Positions 56,401 to 64,000 of a stretch of DNA of 64,000 nt are shown piece by piece. The position numbers were made by a program, and so were the translations under genes. Each line of letters begins with the position of its first letter. Position 1 is the stretch's first letter. Origin of the DNA: Chryseobacterium camelliae (GTDB lineage: Bacteria; Bacteroidota; Bacteroidia; Flavobacteriales; Weeksellaceae); contig NZ_CP022986.1 in assembly GCF_002770595.1 (NCBI RefSeq), positions 3,658,001 to 3,722,000 of the forward strand, written 5' to 3'. The notes beneath the pieces are model-generated. The model had not been told where the DNA came from. It did no database searches and worked only from the letters and a program-made list of their open reading frames with translations.

Positions 56401-56531
56401 GCGGCGGTCAGAGAGGCAGCGGCGGTGTTATTGTTGAAATTCCAGTAATGGATAACGGTTTGTCCGAACAGGCTGCCCTGAAGGAAGAATGCAGCTATTA
56501 CGGAACCTTTCAGAAAGTAATGGTTCGTCAT
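53493..56531 (-). CDS. Choice-of-anchor I family secreted protein with T9SS sorting domain
   Basis: This 1012-residue protein has a signal peptide ending near FLQGSLFGQ, an N-terminal beta-sandwich region, an Ig-like SwmB-type segment (about 205-320), a Calx-beta segment (about 325-430) and a large propeller-like domain (about 440-910). The propeller carries the choice-of-anchor I hallmarks LPDMITFTPDGTKVITANEG and TANEGDEKD. A T9SS type A domain closes it (NVFPNPVTKGNTLYFN ... SSGIYMMKTAEG). Such proteins resemble secreted alkaline-phosphatase-like or esterase-like proteins of unknown substrate. It has its own terminator. The family name is by recognition of the domain order. Confidence 0.87.
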   Translation of the reverse strand: MTNHYFLKGSVIAAFFLQGSLFGQTVIHYWNFNNNTAAASLTAASSTLLNGSLTALAGGSSVIDYANGTGQNFDIQNLNARNSDPAGSHLRYNNPIDGGLQFSLPTTGYTNVTVKFTTRRSGQGAGTQSWSYSTDGTTFVPYQTVSPQDANPQLVTFDFSAVSGVSNNPNFKLKVEFSAPGGGTGGNNRFDNFTVDAIPTTSTDTTPPTVTYLPANNSNTASITVNPTLSFNENVRLTDNSAITGANAQNLVEFRTGSASGAQVPFTATFANNIITVIPTSPLLPNQTYYLALKPNTVEDFSDNSISAQTSGTFTTATTSVSMEKSFIKVAENAGTLAFKINVNNPSNATVNLVVKPAPFSTADGSDFTLATQSIAITPSMNSYTVNIPIIDDTLQEQQAEYFVVSLENPAGATITGDHSSTVYIIDNDKPAPVPSHQIQLNYIGSFDPSGNNSSSTEIVVHDPATQRLFTISSLTDVFDIINFSNPNTPSVIQTVNMAPYGGITSIAVKNGIIATASPNANPQQNGSVVFFDINGNFLKQVTVGALPDMITFTPDGTKVITANEGEPNDAYTVDPEGSVSIIDISGGIAGLSQSNVTTLNFNNFDSQAAALTLTGLRKVRTNNTLSQDLEPEYITVSADSQKAWVSLQENNGIAEVNLATKTITGLWGLGKKDMSLPGNGFDASDNNGEILIANWPVQAYYTPDAIQNYTVGNTHYIVTANEGDEKDLSGFSERTTVGANSYTLDSTAFPNAAVLKASHNLGRFRVTNVNGNTNSDPEFEEINALGARSFSIFNADTKQIIYDSGDSFERYIAANHPLIFNADNESNTVKSRSRAKGPEPEGVALGTINGQTYAFITLERTGGVMVYNITNPANPTFTDYKHSRMTSAYGGDNGPEGITYIAPANTANGKGYIIVANEISGTLSMYEVVGAPTLATGETATEKVTFNVFPNPVTKGNTLYFNRAQGYELYDMSGKLITKEKTALTIPTSGLSSGIYMMKTAEGYIKRIMVK

Positions 56532-56635
56532 TGTTATGTACTTTAATTTTTACAAAAATGAACGATATACCCCTGAAGTATTTTAATGGAATTTTAATAA
56601 ATGATTAATAAATAGATCATCCTTGATGTTCCGTG

Positions 56636-56785
56636 CTATTTTCCCGTTTTACCGGTCATCATAAGAACCGTACTGCCTGTCTTATTGTCCATAGGATGTT
56701 TTTGCATGTAAAAGAAGCCTGAAATGGCAGTAAGTACCAGTAAAATGAAGGCTACCAGGAATATGCGCTTGATCATGTCTTTCAT
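56636..56785 (-). CDS. Small single-pass membrane protein
   Basis: This 49-residue protein has one transmembrane helix (IKRIFLVAFILLVLTAISGF) after MKDM and a short polar tail (QKHPMDNKTGST). ATG 56785 was chosen because the helix begins there; upstream in-frame codons lack any support. It is unrecognised and short, so the call is cautious. The gap from 56786 to 57104 contains repeat-like words (CCTGGCTCCTGCTCC, 56840) that resemble, on the other strand, the AGCCAGGAGC words inside the gene at 26976. No other gene is seen there. Confidence 0.5.
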   Translation of the reverse strand: MKDMIKRIFLVAFILLVLTAISGFFYMQKHPMDNKTGSTVLMMTGKTGK

Positions 56786-57104
56786 ATCGAAAAATTTTAA
56801 TGTTGATGGTAAATAAATCAATCTGCTCCTCCTATCAAGATCCTGGCTCCTGCTCCTTGCTGATGCTTTGGAAACAGGAACGGACTTTCAGTATTGATAC
56901 TACTGATGACGTTCATCAAATATATTTTACCTTAGAACAATGCAAAAATCGTACAATTTATTCTTTAGAATTTAAAACAGTATCAGGATATCCTGATTAT
57001 GGAGTGAATTTAACATTTTTTATTTGAATTTATATTCCATTTTATAATTTTTTAGTGAAAAAACAAAAGAAAATGAAATGAGACTCTCTGGACTATTAGA
57101 TAAA

Positions 57105-57126
57105 AGCCGGTTATGAGCGTAACCGG
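57105..57126 (-). terminator. Intrinsic terminator of the ppk1-ppx operon
   Basis: GCCGGTTA / TAACCGGC with a 6-base loop is followed on the minus strand by TTTTATCTAAT. Confidence 0.75.
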
Positions 57127-57147
57127 CAGTATGATAAAGAAAAATTT

Positions 57148-58032
57148 TTATTTTTTATCCTGAAGCTTGTGGTAGATATTCTGGATGAGTCCATCTGCCA
57201 CTGAGATTTTAGGAACGAATATCCTGTTGATGTCTGCCCAGGACATCACATTATTATACACTTTCAATGCATGTACAACTACGTCAGCACGGTCTTCCCT
57301 CATATTATAGCGGGTCATCCTTTCCTCAAGGGTCATTTCATTGAATTCCTTATATACCTTTTTAATATGGGCAAGGGAAATCGGCTTGCCTTCTTTGGTT
57401 TTGCTCATAGAGAACACTTTGTTGATGTTTCCTCCGGAACCTATGGCTACAATGGTTTTTTTACTGTTGATATTCTTCCTGATTTCTTCCTTCATTTCCT
57501 TCCAGTTATCTTCGGTAACCAGGTTATTCAGCAGTCTGATTGTTCCTATATTAAAGGATTTTTCATACTTCATCTTATCATTTTCATAGAAAGTAAGCTC
57601 TGTAGATCCACCTCCCACATCTACGTACAGATAGGCAAATTCCTTATCCAGGCCTTCAGCAACATGGTTTTCATAGATGAGGGTAGCTTCTTCGTCCCCT
57701 GAAATGATTTCGATGCTGATGCCTGATGTTTTCTCTACTTCCTCAATAATATCCTTTCCGTTGGCTGCATCACGCATGGCACTGGTAGCACAGGCGCGGT
57801 AATGGTCCACCTGATAGATTTTCATCAGGTCACTGAAGATCTTCATGGCGTCAATCACCATTTTCTCACGTTCTTCCCCGATTTTTCCGAGCGTGAAGAC
57901 GTCCATTCCCAGTCTCAGGGGGATCCTGAGAAGGTTCAGTTTGATGAATTCAGGTTTGTTGTTATTTTCTTTTACTTCATTGATCAGGAGCCTTGCGGCA
58001 TTACTTCCGATATCTATCGCTGCAATCTTCAT
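57148..58032 (-). CDS. ppx: Exopolyphosphatase / guanosine pentaphosphatase family protein
   Basis: This 294-residue protein has the Ppx/GppA fold of the ASKHA superfamily. Motifs are AIDIGSNAARLLI at the start and YVDVGGGSTELTFY near residue 135, with VAIGSGGNINKV later. It removes phosphate from polyphosphate ends or hydrolyses pppGpp; the shorter length (about 300) is of the two-domain Ppx type without the C-terminal HD region. The start codon overlaps the ppk1 stop by 4 bp, so synthesis and breakdown of polyphosphate are coupled. Confidence 0.92.
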   Translation of the reverse strand: MKIAAIDIGSNAARLLINEVKENNNKPEFIKLNLLRIPLRLGMDVFTLGKIGEEREKMVIDAMKIFSDLMKIYQVDHYRACATSAMRDAANGKDIIEEVEKTSGISIEIISGDEEATLIYENHVAEGLDKEFAYLYVDVGGGSTELTFYENDKMKYEKSFNIGTIRLLNNLVTEDNWKEMKEEIRKNINSKKTIVAIGSGGNINKVFSMSKTKEGKPISLAHIKKVYKEFNEMTLEERMTRYNMREDRADVVVHALKVYNNVMSWADINRIFVPKISVADGLIQNIYHKLQDKK

Positions 58033-60101
58033 TCAGGGTCTGTTTTGGCTTTTAAATATTTATAAATTTCAATCTGGGAGCGGCATTGCTTCTTATTATT
58101 CCTCACGTATTCATTATCGAGCTTTTTATTCAAGATCCTGGCCTTTACATTATCCCTCAGCTGGATGTCCAGAATATCTTTCATTTCTTTTTTCAGGTCT
58201 TTGTCGGTGATCTTTATCGCTGCCTCGATACGGTTGTCCAGGTTCCGTGTCATCCAGTCTGCTGAGGAAATGTACATGTCTTCTGCCCCTTTGCTGTAAA
58301 AATACATCACGCGGGCATGTTCCAGGTATTCATCCACAATGCTTATGGCATCTATTTTTTCTTTAAAATCTTTATGATTGACGGCGCAGTAGATTCCGCG
58401 GACAATCATTTTAACCACTACCCCGGCTTTAGCCGCATCATAGATCTTAAGAATCATTCCGCGGTCGCTCAGCGAGTTGACCTTGATGATCATTTCAGCT
58501 TTCCGTCCTGCTTTGGCTTCCTCGATTTCCCGGTCGATATGGTGGATGAACTTCTCACGCATAAACTGCGGACAGACCAGAAGGTTTTTACAGGTTTTCA
58601 GGACCGGCATAAAGTCGTCCTTCGGTTTTTTCAGGACGGAGAATACTTTGTTGATATCTGCCATCACGCCGCGGTCGGAAGTCATCAGCAGGTGGTCCCC
58701 GTAGACCCGTGCCGTTTTTTCGTTAAAGTTTCCGGTGCTCACGAAGCCATATTGAAGTGTTTTATTATGAGCGCGCTTTTTGATGACGCAAAGTTTAGCA
58801 TGGACTTTCTTATTGGGAATACCGATCAGTACCCTGATGCCTTCCGGTTCCAGCATTTCTTTCCATTCGAGGTTGGATTCTTCATCAAACCTTGCCTGAA
58901 GCTCCAGCATGACCGTTACCTCTTTACCGTTTCTCGCGGCATAAATGAGGGCATTGATGATTTTTGAGCTGCTGGCCAGCCTGTAGGCTGTAATCTGTAT
59001 GGATTTTACGTCGGGATCCATGGCTGCTTCACGCAGAAGGTCAATAACGGGGTTGTATTTATGGTACGGGAATGTAAGGAGCACATCGTTTTTTAAAATC
59101 ACATCCGTAACCCGTTCTCCATGCTCAAAAGCAGGATGGGTAAAAGATGTTCTTTCTACCGGACGTTTGTAATCATCAAAAACATCCGGAAAATCCATGA
59201 AATGTTTGAAATTATGAATTTTTCCTCCCGGGATGATGCTGTCTTTCTTGGTGAGGTTCAGCTTACGGATCAGGAGCTCGAGCAGTGCCTTATCCATATC
59301 CTTGTCAAAGACAAACCTGGTCGGTTTTCCTTTCCGCCTGTTCTTAAGTCCTTTTTCTATCTTTTCTGCAAAATTGGTCCTGATGTCATTATCCAGGTCC
59401 AGCTCTGCATCTTTGGTTACCTTAAAGGCATGGGCAGAAAATTCGTCATATCCGAAGTAGGAGAAAATATGCGGCAGGTTGAACGTAATGATATCTTCCA
59501 GGAGCATGACATTCTTTTCTTTGGGATCTTCCGTAGGCAGCAGCAGAAAACGGCCGACAAACCGTGATGGGATCTCAATAATGGCATAATTGCTGGCATA
59601 CTGCCAGTCTTTCTTGCTCATGGCCACGCCAAGATAGAGGCTTTTGTCCCTTAAATAAGGCATTGGCGTATTTTCATGCAGCAGGATAGGGATGACGTTG
59701 GATTCTATTACTTCGTCAAAATATTTGCTGACAAATTCCTTCTGGACAGGTGTGAGGCTTTTCGGGGATTTGATAAAGACCCTCTGATCTGCCATTTCAG
59801 CCTGGATTTTCTTCCATGTCTTATCGAAATTCTGCTGCTGGTGGATCACGATGTCATTAATCCTTTGGAGTATTTTGGACGGAGCCTGATAAAATGACTC
59901 CGCAATGACCTTTTCCTTGAAATCCATCGCCCGTTTCAGTCCGGCAACCCGCACCCGGAAAAATTCATCCAGGTTGTTGGAAAATATTCCTAAAAAACGG
60001 ATTCTCAAATGCAAAGGGACCTTTTCGTCCATGGCTTCCTGCAAAACCCTTTCGTTGAAGGCCAGCCAGGTAATATCTCGCGGATTGAACTGTAATGACA
60101 T
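58029..60101 (-). CDS. ppk1: Polyphosphate kinase 1
   Basis: PPK1 makes polyphosphate from ATP. The 690-residue length is standard. The N-terminal helical domain, the head domain and the two phospholipase D-like C-terminal domains are in order. Key segments are FPYHKYNPVIDLLREAAMDP, the phosphohistidine region NKKVHAKLCVIKKR, and EHARVMYFYSKGAEDMYISS. The 3' end overlaps ppx by 4 bp. The gap to dnaK (60102-60481) is a divergent intergenic region. Confidence 0.95.
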   Translation of the reverse strand: MSLQFNPRDITWLAFNERVLQEAMDEKVPLHLRIRFLGIFSNNLDEFFRVRVAGLKRAMDFKEKVIAESFYQAPSKILQRINDIVIHQQQNFDKTWKKIQAEMADQRVFIKSPKSLTPVQKEFVSKYFDEVIESNVIPILLHENTPMPYLRDKSLYLGVAMSKKDWQYASNYAIIEIPSRFVGRFLLLPTEDPKEKNVMLLEDIITFNLPHIFSYFGYDEFSAHAFKVTKDAELDLDNDIRTNFAEKIEKGLKNRRKGKPTRFVFDKDMDKALLELLIRKLNLTKKDSIIPGGKIHNFKHFMDFPDVFDDYKRPVERTSFTHPAFEHGERVTDVILKNDVLLTFPYHKYNPVIDLLREAAMDPDVKSIQITAYRLASSSKIINALIYAARNGKEVTVMLELQARFDEESNLEWKEMLEPEGIRVLIGIPNKKVHAKLCVIKKRAHNKTLQYGFVSTGNFNEKTARVYGDHLLMTSDRGVMADINKVFSVLKKPKDDFMPVLKTCKNLLVCPQFMREKFIHHIDREIEEAKAGRKAEMIIKVNSLSDRGMILKIYDAAKAGVVVKMIVRGIYCAVNHKDFKEKIDAISIVDEYLEHARVMYFYSKGAEDMYISSADWMTRNLDNRIEAAIKITDKDLKKEMKDILDIQLRDNVKARILNKKLDNEYVRNNKKQCRSQIEIYKYLKAKTDPE

Positions 60102-60389
60102 TTTTCTACTTTATTTGACCAAAAATAACAATTCGACAGATGTTCAGCGGTACTGTCCAGGTTAAACTTTAATTAACTTTTAAATACTATAATGTAATGT
60201 TGCGCGAACCTTTATTGTGTTCATCTTCATAAGATCATGCCTTTCAAATATACGGTTAAATGGGTAATATTCAATACTGTATTATCAGGTATAGATGTAT
60301 TTTTTTTCTTGTCTATAATTTTCAAATTTATTTTTTTTATAATAATTACTGGTAGGCAAATCTTTCAGATGCAATCCTGGTTTATGCAA

Positions 60390-60408
60390 TTGTGTCAATT
60401 TGTCACAA
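60390..60408. promoter_or_regulatory. Inverted repeat upstream of dnaK
   Basis: TTGTGTCAATTTGTCACAA has TTGTG/CACAA ends with a roughly symmetric middle. It lies about 75 bases before the dnaK start in the gap 60102-60481, and might be an operator. It does not match the CIRCE sequence. No canonical TAnnTTTG box was found in this gap. Confidence 0.3.
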
Positions 60409-60481
60409 ATTTTGATGTGGTACAAATATTGAGAAATGATGCATATAGTTTAAAAAAGAAAATTAGAAAAATAAAAATATT

Positions 60482-62380
60482 ATGAGTAAAATAATCGGAA
60501 TCGACTTAGGAACAACCAACTCATGTGTTGCCGTAATGGAGGGTAAAGACCCTGTTGTTATTCCTAACGCGGAAGGTAAGAGAACCACGCCTTCCATTGT
60601 TGCCTTTACAGAAGACGGAGAAAGAAAAGTAGGGGATCCTGCAAAAAGACAGGCGGTAACTAACCCTAAGAAAACAGTATATTCAATCAAGAGATTTATC
60701 GGGACGCACTTCAAGGAAGATGCGAAGGAAATTTCAAGAGTTCCTTACGAAGTGGTAAGCGGACCGAATGATACAGTAAAAGTAAAAATCGACGACAGAG
60801 AATATACACCGCAGGAAATCTCTGCTATGACGCTTCAGAAAATGAAGAAAACAGCTGAAGATTACCTGGGTCAGGAAGTAACAAGAGCGGTAATCACTGT
60901 TCCGGCGTACTTTAACGATGCTCAGAGACAGGCTACCAAAGAAGCAGGAGAAATTGCAGGTCTTAAAGTTGAAAGAATCATCAACGAACCTACTGCTGCT
61001 GCATTAGCCTATGGTCTGGATAAAAACCATAAAGACCAGAAAATCGCAGTATACGATTTAGGAGGGGGTACTTTCGATATTTCTATCCTTGATTTAGGAG
61101 ACGGTGTATTCGAAGTATTGTCTACCAACGGTGATACGCACCTTGGAGGTGATGACTTTGATGATGTGATCATTAACTGGATGGCGGATGAGTTCAAAGC
61201 TGAAGAAGGAGTAGACCTGAAATCTGATGCTATCGCATTACAGAGACTGAAAGAAGCGGCTGAAAAAGCTAAGATCGAGTTGTCTTCTTCTCCACAGACT
61301 GAAATCAACCTTCCTTATATCACTGCTACAGCAACAGGTCCTAAGCACCTGGTGAAAACTTTAACCAAGGCTAAATTCGAGCAGTTATCTGCTGACCTGG
61401 TAAAGAGATCTATGGATCCGGTAGCCAAAGCCTTGAAAGATGCAGGTTTATCTACTTCAGATATCGACGAAGTAATCCTGGTAGGAGGTTCTACAAGAAT
61501 CCCGATCATCCAGGAAGAAGTGGAGAAATTCTTTGGTAAGAAACCATCTAAAGGAGTAAACCCGGATGAAGTAGTAGCTATTGGTGCTGCCATCCAGGGA
61601 GGAGTATTAACCGGTGATGTAAAAGATGTATTGCTTCTTGACGTTACGCCGCTTTCTTTAGGTATCGAAACCATGGGTTCCGTATTCACTAAATTAATTG
61701 AAGCGAACACCACGATCCCAACTAAAAAATCTGAAGTATTCTCTACCGCGTCTGACAACCAGCCGGCAGTAAGCATCAGAGTAGGACAGGGGGAAAGACC
61801 GATGTTCAATGACAACAAAGAGATCGGTAGATTCGACCTTACGGATATTCCACCGGCACCAAGAGGAGTTCCTCAGATCGAAGTAACCTTCGATATTGAC
61901 GCCAATGGTATCTTAAGTGTTTCTGCTAAAGATAAAGGAACGGGTAAAGAACAGACCATCAAGATTCAGGCTTCTTCAGGACTTTCCGACGAAGAAATCG
62001 AAAGAATGAAGAAAGAAGCTCAGGAAAATTCTGCTGCTGATGCCAAGAAAAAAGAAGAAGTTGAAATCTTTAATAAAGCTGACGGATTGATTTTCCAGAC
62101 TGAAAAACAGCTGAAAGAATTCGGTGATAAATTGTCTGCCGATAAAAAAGCGGCTATTGAAGCTGCTCACGGAGAACTGAAAACAGCTTTCGAAGCTAAA
62201 AATTCAGACGATGTGAAAGCGAAGACTGAAGCCTTAGATGCCGCTTGGATGGCTGCTTCAGAAGAACTGTATGCAGCAGGACAACAGCCGGGTGCTGATG
62301 CGGGAGCTCAGAATGCAGGAGGAAATAATGCAGGCGGAGCAGATGATGTTCAGGATGCAGACTTCGAAGAAGTAAAATAA
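60482..62380 (+). CDS. dnaK: Molecular chaperone DnaK (Hsp70)
   Basis: DnaK binds unfolded segments of client proteins in an ATP-driven cycle with DnaJ and GrpE. The 632-residue protein starts [20 protein letters not shown], has the actin-type motif [16 protein letters not shown], the linker region [16 protein letters not shown] and the acidic tail [12 protein letters not shown]. No grpE, dnaJ or hrcA lies nearby. The gene has its own terminator. Confidence 0.97.
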   Translation: MSKIIGIDLGTTNSCVAVMEGKDPVVIPNAEGKRTTPSIVAFTEDGERKVGDPAKRQAVTNPKKTVYSIKRFIGTHFKEDAKEISRVPYEVVSGPNDTVKVKIDDREYTPQEISAMTLQKMKKTAEDYLGQEVTRAVITVPAYFNDAQRQATKEAGEIAGLKVERIINEPTAAALAYGLDKNHKDQKIAVYDLGGGTFDISILDLGDGVFEVLSTNGDTHLGGDDFDDVIINWMADEFKAEEGVDLKSDAIALQRLKEAAEKAKIELSSSPQTEINLPYITATATGPKHLVKTLTKAKFEQLSADLVKRSMDPVAKALKDAGLSTSDIDEVILVGGSTRIPIIQEEVEKFFGKKPSKGVNPDEVVAIGAAIQGGVLTGDVKDVLLLDVTPLSLGIETMGSVFTKLIEANTTIPTKKSEVFSTASDNQPAVSIRVGQGERPMFNDNKEIGRFDLTDIPPAPRGVPQIEVTFDIDANGILSVSAKDKGTGKEQTIKIQASSGLSDEEIERMKKEAQENSAADAKKKEEVEIFNKADGLIFQTEKQLKEFGDKLSADKKAAIEAAHGELKTAFEAKNSDDVKAKTEALDAAWMAASEELYAAGQQPGADAGAQNAGGNNAGGADDVQDADFEEVK

Positions 62381-62412
62381 TGATTGATTAATAGTAATCA
62401 CTGAAATAAAGC

Positions 62413-62446
62413 AAACCGCTGCAGGCATTGATCTGCAGCGGTTTTT
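62413..62446 (+). terminator. Intrinsic terminator after dnaK
   Basis: AAACCGCTGCAG / CTGCAGCGGTTT with an 8-base loop and a T run. Confidence 0.88.
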
Positions 62447-62619
62447 ATGTTTAATTCATTGCGGATAAATAGTTAGATAGTCAACGGATTGCTGACATAG
62501 CATGCAAAACAGAAAAGGCAAAATGGCTTCATTCTGTATTCAGGCTACAATAAACGGATATTTGGCTACATGCGGCCGTTGAAATCTCTGCAACTTTGCT
62601 TTAATAAAATATCACTAAA

Positions 62620-63510
62620 ATGAATGTATTTGTTACAGGGGCATCGGGCTATAACGGCTCAGCAACAGTAAAAGAACTCATCCGTGCAGGACATCATGTA
62701 ACGGGTCTGGCCAGGTCTGAAGAATCTGCAAAAATCATCCGTAATTTAGGCGCTGAGGTGCTCCGTGGACATCTTGAAGACCTCGATATCCTGCAACAGG
62801 GTGCCGTAAGTGCAGATGGAATTATCCATTGTGGGTTTAATCATGATTTCATGAAAGGAGGAGCAGCCACATTCTCTGATGCTGCAACAACCGACAAGAA
62901 AGCAATCTTCGCCATGGGTGAAGCACTGAAAGGGACAGAAAAGCCCATTGTGGTCACTTCCGGAATGCTGGGCCTGCCTAAGATCAACGGTTTCATTACC
63001 GAAGAAAGCATTGCAGAACATTCCCTTAGGTCATCGGAAGAAGCGGCACTGGCCCTGGCTTCAGAAGGGATCCGTGCCTCTGTTGTCCGTCTGGCACCCT
63101 CTGTTCATGACGCAGGAGATGCGGGCTTCATTCCTTTTATTATTAATCAGGCCCGTAAAAACGGGGTCTCGGCTTATCCTGATGATGGCAGGAACCGTTG
63201 GATAGGTGTCCATCGCCTGGATGCTGCAAAGGCTTTCCGTCTGGCAGTGGAAAAAGGGCATACAGGTGCATTGTATAACGTGGTGGACGGAGAAGCAATT
63301 GAAATGAGAGAGATCGCAGAACTGATCGGACAGGAACTGGACCTTCCTGTAGCCTCTGTTTCCGGCGAAGACCTGAACAACCATTTTGAATGGATGAGCC
63401 ATTTTATTACCATGGATTGCCCCGCTGCCAATTTGAAAACCCGGGAAATGCTGGGCTGGAATCCTAATCATATCGGGCTTTTGGAAGATATGAGGCTTAA
63501 TTATTTTTAA
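62620..63510 (+). CDS. SDR family NAD(P)-dependent epimerase/oxidoreductase
   Basis: This 296-residue protein has the extended-SDR Rossmann start MNVFVTGASGYNGSATVKEL (GxxGxxG) and later DDGRNRWIGVHRLDAAKAF, typical of the NAD-dependent epimerase/NmrA-like group. The usual YxxxK catalytic pair is not obvious; EEAALALASEG occupies its place, so it may be an atypical oxidoreductase or sensor-type SDR. A decayed second SDR follows directly, and an AraC-type regulator gene lies 300 bp downstream, a common arrangement with such reductases. Confidence 0.88.
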   Translation: MNVFVTGASGYNGSATVKELIRAGHHVTGLARSEESAKIIRNLGAEVLRGHLEDLDILQQGAVSADGIIHCGFNHDFMKGGAATFSDAATTDKKAIFAMGEALKGTEKPIVVTSGMLGLPKINGFITEESIAEHSLRSSEEAALALASEGIRASVVRLAPSVHDAGDAGFIPFIINQARKNGVSAYPDDGRNRWIGVHRLDAAKAFRLAVEKGHTGALYNVVDGEAIEMREIAELIGQELDLPVASVSGEDLNNHFEWMSHFITMDCPAANLKTREMLGWNPNHIGLLEDMRLNYF

Positions 63511-63511
63511 G

Positions 63512-63772
63512 GCTGATTTTCAAAATCCCGATTTCAGGAGTCATAATGCTTACCGTACTTGGAAAACTGCATTGAACGCTTTTAAGGTTCTGCAGTTAAA
63601 AGAGTACGGGATACGAATATTAAAGTCATCATATACGGCATCGAACCTCAATCAGGACCAGGGAATCCGGACCACAAAGCGTGCTGCGGGGATTATTGTG
63701 AAGCATGTTGCTTTACCGGATATAGCAACAGGTCAATTTTTCGATAGAAACAGAAATGAATTGGGCTGGTAA
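63512..63772 (+). pseudogene. Fragment of a classical short-chain dehydrogenase (3' part)
   Basis: The stretch reads NAYRTWKTALNAFKVLQLKE (with YxxxK, the SDR catalytic pair), then YGIRILKSSYTASNLNQDQG and GQFFDRNRNELGW, the typical end of a classical SDR. There is no start codon and no Rossmann half; the sequence begins in the stop region of the gene upstream. It is probably a 5'-deleted remnant, distinct from the intact neighbour, which belongs to another SDR class. Confidence 0.7.
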
Positions 63773-63811
63773 CAGCAAAGCAAAACCAACTATAATGTAT
63801 AATTTTGTGTA

Positions 63812-64000
63812 ATGGAACAACGGCAGATACAAAGAATAAAAAGCATCAGCGAGTTTCACCGGTTGCGTGGCCTGCCCAAGCCTGAGCATCCTCTGATCAG
63901 CGTTGTGGATTATTCAGCCATCAAGAGGCCTTCGGATATTGGCGAAGTGAACCTTGTGCTCGATTTTTATATGATTTCGCAGAAAAGCGGGATCGGCGGG
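63812..64000 (+). CDS. AraC-family-like regulator, N-terminal part (cut by window edge)
   Basis: The frame starts MEQRQIQRIKSISEFHRLRG and continues PKPEHPLISVVDYSAI to the window end with no stop. This opening is like the sensor domain of AraC-type regulators common in Chryseobacterium, and the HTH part would lie beyond the window. A TAATTTTG element (63800-63807) lies 4 bases before the ATG, so the message may be nearly leaderless. Location beside SDR genes suggests it controls them. Function is inferred from the N-terminal part only. Confidence 0.65.
   Translation, partial: MEQRQIQRIKSISEFHRLRGLPKPEHPLISVVDYSAIKRPSDIGEVNLVLDFYMISQKSGIGG

Noticed and set aside
56800..57027. 75-codon open frame upstream of the small membrane protein
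   Set aside because: It runs through repeat-like words, has no recognisable motif and overlaps no good promoter or ribosome site.
63572..63772. A stand-alone small gene starting at TTG 63572
   Set aside because: Homology to the SDR end extends upstream past this codon, so it is a decayed fragment.

Overview
The window looks like a chromosome segment of a Chryseobacterium-type flavobacterium (Bacteroidota, Weeksellaceae). The grounds are the fused lpxC/fabZ gene, several proteins ending in type IX secretion (T9SS) sorting domains, promoters of the TTG-N17-23-TAnnTTTG type, DUF6443-like Rhs proteins, and AT-rich leaders with weak Shine-Dalgarno sites. No rRNA, tRNA, CRISPR array, transposase or integrase gene was found.

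Region 1 (1-23.3 kb) is mostly housekeeping. It begins with a truncated HD-domain hydrolase and a lipid A block (lpxD, lpxC/fabZ, lpxA, efp, a second lpxD-like gene), then sucD and an outer-membrane beta-barrel protein. An ABC-2 exporter pair, a small T9SS protein, hemB, lptB with an unusual C-terminal extension, and an MsbA-like exporter follow. After these come a WYL regulator and a DinB protein, a cobalamin adenosyltransferase overlapping a thiamine pyrophosphokinase, a polyamine pair (speA, speB) with a HAD phosphatase between them, and an Ada-like alkylation repair protein. Region 2 (23.4-26.4 kb) holds an AlkB dioxygenase, three tandem 149-bp noncoding repeats and a secreted CocE/S15 hydrolase.

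Region 3 (27-45.1 kb) is the most interesting part: an Rhs polymorphic-toxin island. A three-gene operon encodes a T9SS beta-propeller-like protein, a 942-residue YD-repeat protein and a 1237-residue DUF6443/Rhs-core protein. The last ends in a glycine-rich, probably membrane-active toxin tip, followed by a membrane immunity candidate. About 10 kb of strongly AT-rich DNA follows. It holds displaced cassettes: two orphan modules that each repeat about 370-400 bp of the Rhs core end before a new tip (one a HExxH metallopeptidase candidate), at least three eroded toxin tails, and nine candidate immunity genes in all. The cassettes are separated by a recurring noncoding module built around an intrinsic terminator (ACAAGAGTAGG...CCTGCTCTTGT). 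Toxins are eroded while their immunity genes remain open, as expected of a tip-swapping archive.

Region 4 (45.5-64 kb) returns to core genes: two BON/SH3 envelope proteins, a dicarboxylate/amino-acid symporter, a PhyH-like dioxygenase, a GH92 mannosidase, the Fe-S factors apbC/Mrp and NifU-like, a large T9SS choice-of-anchor I protein, the polyphosphate pair ppx-ppk1, dnaK, an SDR gene, a decayed second SDR and the start of an AraC-type regulator. Coordinates come from direct reading. Family assignments rest on recognised motifs, not database searches.
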